Of a DNA stretch of 64,000 bases, positions 60,760 to 64,000 are shown in pieces; the stretch's first letter is position 1, and every line of letters begins with the position of its first letter. Position numbers and translations under genes: made by a program. The notes beneath the pieces are model-generated. The model searched no databases and had not been told where the DNA came from. It was given only the letters and a program-made list of their open reading frames with translations. The stretch spans positions 255,934 to 319,933 of the forward strand of contig NZ_FNIR01000005.1 of NCBI RefSeq assembly GCF_900103975.1, given 5' to 3'. This DNA comes from Klenkia soli (GTDB lineage: Bacteria; Actinomycetota; Actinomycetes; Mycobacteriales; Geodermatophilaceae).

Positions 60760-60765
60760 ACACTA
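60760..60765 (-). promoter_or_regulatory. Predicted -10 element for leaderless rarD transcript
   Basis: TAGTGT (minus strand) fits TANNNT with a 7-nt spacer to the ATG at 60752 and no ribosome binding site between them. Confidence 0.5.
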
Positions 60766-60847
60766 GGTCGGGGGTCCGACAGTCCCCGGGCGGACCGACC
60801 CGGGCATGGTGGGACCGCACACCGGCTCGACGAGAGGACCCCACCGC

Positions 60848-62485
60848 GTGGACGTGGCACCGCTGCTGGCCCTGGCCGTCGGCGCCGTGGGCGTGACCGC
60901 CCTGGCCCGCAGGCTCGGGTGGCAGGCCCCGCTGCTCCTGGTGCTGGTCGGGTTCGCCGCCAGCTTCGTGCCCGGGGTGCCGCAGTTCGCCATCGACGGC
61001 GACCTGCTGCTGGCCGTCGTCCTGCCGCCCCTGCTGTACTCCGCCGCGCTCGAGGTCTCCTACGCCGACCTCCGCGCCCTGCTCCGACCGATCGTGCAGC
61101 TGGGCGTGGGGCTGGTGGTGGTCACGGCCGTCGCGGTGGCCCTGGTGGCGCACGCCGTCGTCCCCGGGTTGAGCCTGCCGGCCGCGCTGGTGCTGGGTGC
61201 GGTCGTGGCGCCGCCCGACGCCGTCTCGGCGGCCGCCATCGGTCGGCAGCTGGGTCTCCCGCGGCCGGTGATGACCGTGCTGTCGGGCGAGAGCCTGATC
61301 AACGACGCCGCCTCGCTGACCTTCTACAAGGTCGCCCTGGCCGCGGTGTTCGGCGCCGGCGGGGTGCTGCTGGGGCTCGACGCCTCCGACGCCGCCGCCA
61401 CGTTCGGGTTGGCCGTCACCGTCGGGGTCGCCCTCGGCCTGGCCATCGGCTGGGCGGTGCACCTCGTGCGGGTCCGCCTCGCCGACCCGGTGGTCACCTC
61501 CGTGCTGGGCGTCGTCGTCCCGTTCGGGGCCTACCTGCTGGCCGAGGAGCTGTCCGGCTCCGGGGTGCTCGCGGTGGTGGCCGCCGGTCTCTACCTCGGG
61601 CACCGCTCCCCCGAGGCCGGGTACGCCAGCCGCCTCCAGGAGCGCCCGCTGTGGTCGTCGCTGGACCTGCTGCTGCAGGCGGTCGTCTTCGCCCTCATCG
61701 GGCTGCAGCTGCGCTACGTCGCGGAGTCGGCCGAGGCCTCCGCCCGGTCGAACTGGGCGCTGGCCGGGGCGGGGCTGGCCGTGCTGGTGACGGCGGTCGT
61801 CGTCCGGCCGCTGTTCGTGTACCTGGTCGAGGCGCTGCGGCGCGTGCCCCGGCCCTGGCGGCGCCGACGGTCGCGGTCCCACCGGCCCAGCTGGCGGCAG
61901 CAGGCCGTCATCTCCTGGACCGGCATGCGGGGCGTGGTGACCCTGGCCGCGGCGGCCGCCGTCCCCGAGGACTTCCCCGACCGCGACGTGCTGCAGCTGC
62001 TGGCCTACGTGGTCACCATCGGCACGCTGCTGGTGCAGGGCCTCAGCCTCCCCTGGCTGATCCGCGTGCTGGGTGTCACCGACCCCGACCAGGCCCGTCG
62101 CGACGCCGCCGCCGAGGTGCACCTGGCCGAGCGGGCCACCGCGGCGGCGCTGGAACGGGTCGCCGAGCTCGAGCAGGAGCTGGCCGAACGGGTGGGTGCC
62201 GAGCGGGCGCACGCGGTGGCCGAGCGGATCCGCGGGCCGCTGCTGGCCCGGGCCCGGTCCATGTCGGCCTCGATGCGCGCCGAGGAGAGCGAGGAGACCG
62301 ACCGGGACCGCAAGCGCGCCCGCACCTTCCACCGCGTGCGGCAGGAGATCATCCAGGTGCAGCGCCGGGTGCTGATGGAGGAGCGCGACAAGGGCCACCT
62401 GGCCGACGAGGTGATGCGCGCCGTGCTCCAGGAGCTGGACTACGAGGAGGCCGCGACCGCCAACTCGTGGGTCGGCCGGCTCTGA
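60848..62485 (+). CDS. Na+/H+ antiporter, CPA1 family
   Basis: The 545-aa protein has an N-terminal domain of 10-12 helices with the CPA1 hallmarks: VVAPPDAVSAAAIGRQLGL, SGESLINDAASLTFYK (ion-binding Asn-Asp), and GMRGVVTLAAAAAVPEDFPDRD. The C-terminal 150 residues are a charged, helical cytoplasmic tail, probably regulatory (AERATAAALERVAELEQELAERVG). It should exchange Na+ (or K+) for H+. GTG 60848 is preferred; the frame is open to ATG 60806. It is divergent from rarD. Confidence 0.88.
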   Translation: MDVAPLLALAVGAVGVTALARRLGWQAPLLLVLVGFAASFVPGVPQFAIDGDLLLAVVLPPLLYSAALEVSYADLRALLRPIVQLGVGLVVVTAVAVALVAHAVVPGLSLPAALVLGAVVAPPDAVSAAAIGRQLGLPRPVMTVLSGESLINDAASLTFYKVALAAVFGAGGVLLGLDASDAAATFGLAVTVGVALGLAIGWAVHLVRVRLADPVVTSVLGVVVPFGAYLLAEELSGSGVLAVVAAGLYLGHRSPEAGYASRLQERPLWSSLDLLLQAVVFALIGLQLRYVAESAEASARSNWALAGAGLAVLVTAVVVRPLFVYLVEALRRVPRPWRRRRSRSHRPSWRQQAVISWTGMRGVVTLAAAAAVPEDFPDRDVLQLLAYVVTIGTLLVQGLSLPWLIRVLGVTDPDQARRDAAAEVHLAERATAAALERVAELEQELAERVGAERAHAVAERIRGPLLARARSMSASMRAEESEETDRDRKRARTFHRVRQEIIQVQRRVLMEERDKGHLADEVMRAVLQELDYEEAATANSWVGRL

Positions 62486-62486
62486 G

Positions 62487-63125
62487 TCACGCCAGCGCCA
62501 GGACCACCCCGACGACGGTGCCCACGAGCAGCAGCCCGACGACGGCCAGCGCCTTCCCCGCGGTGCCGGTCCGCCCGGTGGCCGGTGCATCGGGGCGGGT
62601 GGGCATGCCCCACACCCCGGCGGCGGCCCGGGGCACCACGTAGCGCCCCTGCTCCTGCCCGGCCCACACGGCCCGCCCCACCACGTCGAGGACCGCGGGC
62701 CCGGCCTTGCGCAGGCCGTTGGCGTCGACCGTGACCCCCGCGACGTCGTCCCGCAGCACCAGCTGCACCGCGCGGCCGGTCGCGGTCGAGGTGACCGAGA
62801 TCAGCCGGGTCAGGTCGATGCCCTGCCGGCCCAGCAGGCCGGTGCCCTCGAGCACCCACCCGTCGGAGCGCACCGAGTAGACGGTGTCCTGCAGCAGCGT
62901 GGTCAGCGCCACCAGGCAGGCGATCGCCGGCAGGAACCACAGCAGGACCTGCAACCTGCCGCCGCCGTTCCGCGCGACCTCGTAGCCCCCGAAGGTCGAC
63001 AGGCCCACCAGCGCTGCGCCCAGCAGGACCACCGCGGTGGTCCGGGCGCCGGCCGGGACGCGCTGCGGCGGGCCGAGGGGGGCGACGAGGCCGGGCGGCG
63101 GCGGGTACGGGTTCTGCGGGTGCAC
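62487..63125 (-). CDS. Hypothetical membrane protein with PH-like domain
   Basis: The 212-aa protein has a Pro-rich N-terminus, two helices (about 26-45 and 55-78), a beta-rich PH-like region (about 82-150; TVYSVRSDGWVLEGTGLLGRQGIDLTRLISV), and a C-terminal helix (about 190-210). Such YdbT-like proteins are of unknown role. The gene is convergent with the antiporter, with stop codons 1 bp apart. GTG 63125 is used. Confidence 0.65.
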   Translation of the reverse strand: MHPQNPYPPPPGLVAPLGPPQRVPAGARTTAVVLLGAALVGLSTFGGYEVARNGGGRLQVLLWFLPAIACLVALTTLLQDTVYSVRSDGWVLEGTGLLGRQGIDLTRLISVTSTATGRAVQLVLRDDVAGVTVDANGLRKAGPAVLDVVGRAVWAGQEQGRYVVPRAAAGVWGMPTRPDAPATGRTGTAGKALAVVGLLLVGTVVGVVLALA

Positions 63126-63153
63126 CGGGGCATCGTGCCAGCCCCGGGAGCGA

Positions 63154-63600
63154 TCAGTCCTCGTCGACGGCGGTGAGCAGCTCCAGCACCTCGTCCACCG
63201 ACGACGCCGCCCGCAGCCGGGCGGCCCGCTCGGGGTCGACCAGGACGTCGGCCAGCGCGGCCAGGACCGGCAGGTGGCCCTCGCCGACCGCGGCGATGCC
63301 GATGACGACCTGGGCCGTGCCGTTGCCCCAGTCGACGCCGTCGGGGTACCGGACGACGGTCAGCGCATCGGCCAGCACCGCCTCCTTGCCGGAGTTCGTG
63401 CCGTGCGGGATGGCCACGCCCTCGCCCATGTAGGTCGAGACCGACTCCTCGCGCTCGAGCATGCTGGCCACGTACGCCGGGGTCACGGCGCCGGCGGCGA
63501 CCAGCAGGTCGCCGGCCTGCCGCACGGCCTCGGTGCGGTCGGCGGCCCGGCCGTCCAGCCGGATCCGGCTGGGGTGCAGCAGGGCGTCGAGCTCGGCCAC
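63154..63600 (-). CDS. PTS mannitol-type EIIA component
   Basis: The 148-aa protein is a PTS EIIA of the mannitol/fructose class with the phosphorylation site His66 in GVAIPHGTN and the conserved MLEREESVSTYMGEGVA. It accepts phosphate from HPr and passes it to the EIIB encoded just upstream (stop/start gap of 4 bp). No IIC gene lies within the window. GTG 63600 is the start. Confidence 0.9.
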   Translation of the reverse strand: MAELDALLHPSRIRLDGRAADRTEAVRQAGDLLVAAGAVTPAYVASMLEREESVSTYMGEGVAIPHGTNSGKEAVLADALTVVRYPDGVDWGNGTAQVVIGIAAVGEGHLPVLAALADVLVDPERAARLRAASSVDEVLELLTAVDED

Positions 63601-63604
63601 CGGG

Positions 63605-63913
63605 TCAGCCGTCGATGGTCGTGCCGCCGTGGATGGCCGCCACGACGCCGTCGACCGCGGGGTCGCCGATGAAGTCGGTGAACGCCACGACCGGCCGGTC
63701 GCCGGCGTGCGCGCGGGTGCGGTCGGCCAGCTTGGTGTGGGTGAGCACCAGGTCGGCGTCGGCCGGGATGGCGTCGATCGGGCTGTGCTCGATGGTCACG
63801 CCGTTGTCCCGCAGCCGCTTCTTCAGCTGGTTGGCCATGAGCACGCTGCTGCCCATGCCCGCGTCGCACGCGATGACGAGCTTGCGGACCTGGGCGCCTT
63901 CGATGCTGGGCAC
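63605..63913 (-). CDS. PTS mannitol-type EIIB component
   Basis: The 102-aa protein is a stand-alone EIIB with the phospho-cysteine Cys16 in VIACDAGMGSS. It takes phosphate from EIIA and transfers it to the sugar carried by a IIC permease, which is probably encoded beyond the window end on the minus strand. GTG 63913 starts the gene. It is the first gene of this operon visible here. Confidence 0.88.
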   Translation of the reverse strand: MPSIEGAQVRKLVIACDAGMGSSVLMANQLKKRLRDNGVTIEHSPIDAIPADADLVLTHTKLADRTRAHAGDRPVVAFTDFIGDPAVDGVVAAIHGGTTIDG

Positions 63914-63981
63914 GGTGGAGCTCCTGGGGACGTCGGGACGAGGACCGGCTCAGCTTCCCACCTCGACGGCGGGACCGGGGG

Positions 63982-64000
63982 GTCAGACCCGCTGCACCCG
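63982..64000 (-). other. Possible 3' end of an upstream gene, cut by the window
   Basis: A TGA at 63982-63984 on the minus strand is preceded by codons R-V-Q-R-V that run off the window. This may be the end of a gene upstream of the PTS genes, such as a IIC component, but six codons cannot support an identity. Confidence 0.2.

Overview
The window is chromosomal DNA from a very GC-rich actinobacterium. The evidence is near-saturated G/C third positions, frequent GTG starts, many 4-bp start/stop overlaps, and typical actinobacterial families (DUF2530, DUF3027, DUF2771, DUF3263, XPB-type helicase, DUF2510). The gene content resembles Geodermatophilaceae and relatives (Blastococcus, Geodermatophilus, Modestobacter, Klenkia), but that placement is inference. 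I saw no rRNA, tRNA, CRISPR array, insertion sequence or phage gene. Coding density is high, and no gene-free stretch exceeds about 270 bp.

Region 1-16 kb: a YflT-type stress protein, a SpoU RNA methylase, an FAD oxidoreductase, an MFS exporter followed by an FtsX-type ABC exporter operon, a thioesterase, an aldo/keto reductase, a 2'-5' RNA ligase-like protein, an MFS exporter with a MarR regulator, a purine permease, and a DUF2530/DUF3027 convergent pair. Region 15-28 kb: an MFS protein with a DUF2771 lipoprotein, a cold-shock protein, an acyl-CoA synthetase with a 75-aa coupled protein, an XPB/Ssl2-like helicase-associated protein, a cyclopropane synthase-like enzyme and the XPB helicase. 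From memory, several of these families sit together in Mycobacterium tuberculosis Rv0861c-Rv0883c, so this looks like an ancestral actinobacterial neighbourhood.

Region 28-45 kb: a polar amino-acid ABC transporter operon, a second superfamily 2 helicase, a cupin, an acyltransferase, an MHS transporter, a glucose-6-phosphate dehydrogenase with a strong terminator hairpin, a scramblase-like protein divergent from an M20 peptidase/HD operon, an oxidoreductase, an iron-siderophore binding lipoprotein behind an IdeR/DtxR-like box, and groL behind two CIRCE operators.

Region 45-52 kb is the most unusual part. A minus-strand operon, joined throughout by 4-bp overlaps, encodes a GAF/degenerate-GGDEF protein, an exosortase-like membrane protein, a membrane glycosyltransferase, one secreted protein with a C-terminal sorting signal, and a WecB-type UDP-GlcNAc 2-epimerase. 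A paralogue of the GAF protein lies just upstream. This looks like a self-contained surface-protein anchoring and glycan system with one dedicated substrate.

Region 52-64 kb: threonine synthase under a SAM-I riboswitch, a HAD phosphatase, an ABC permease coupled to a rare fusion of a secreted alpha/beta hydrolase with an ABC ATPase, a RarD / DUF3263 / LytR_C (VirR-like) run, a CPA1 antiporter, and mannitol-type PTS IIA and IIB genes. Several genes have a TANNNT -10 element 6-8 nt before the start codon, which suggests leaderless transcripts.
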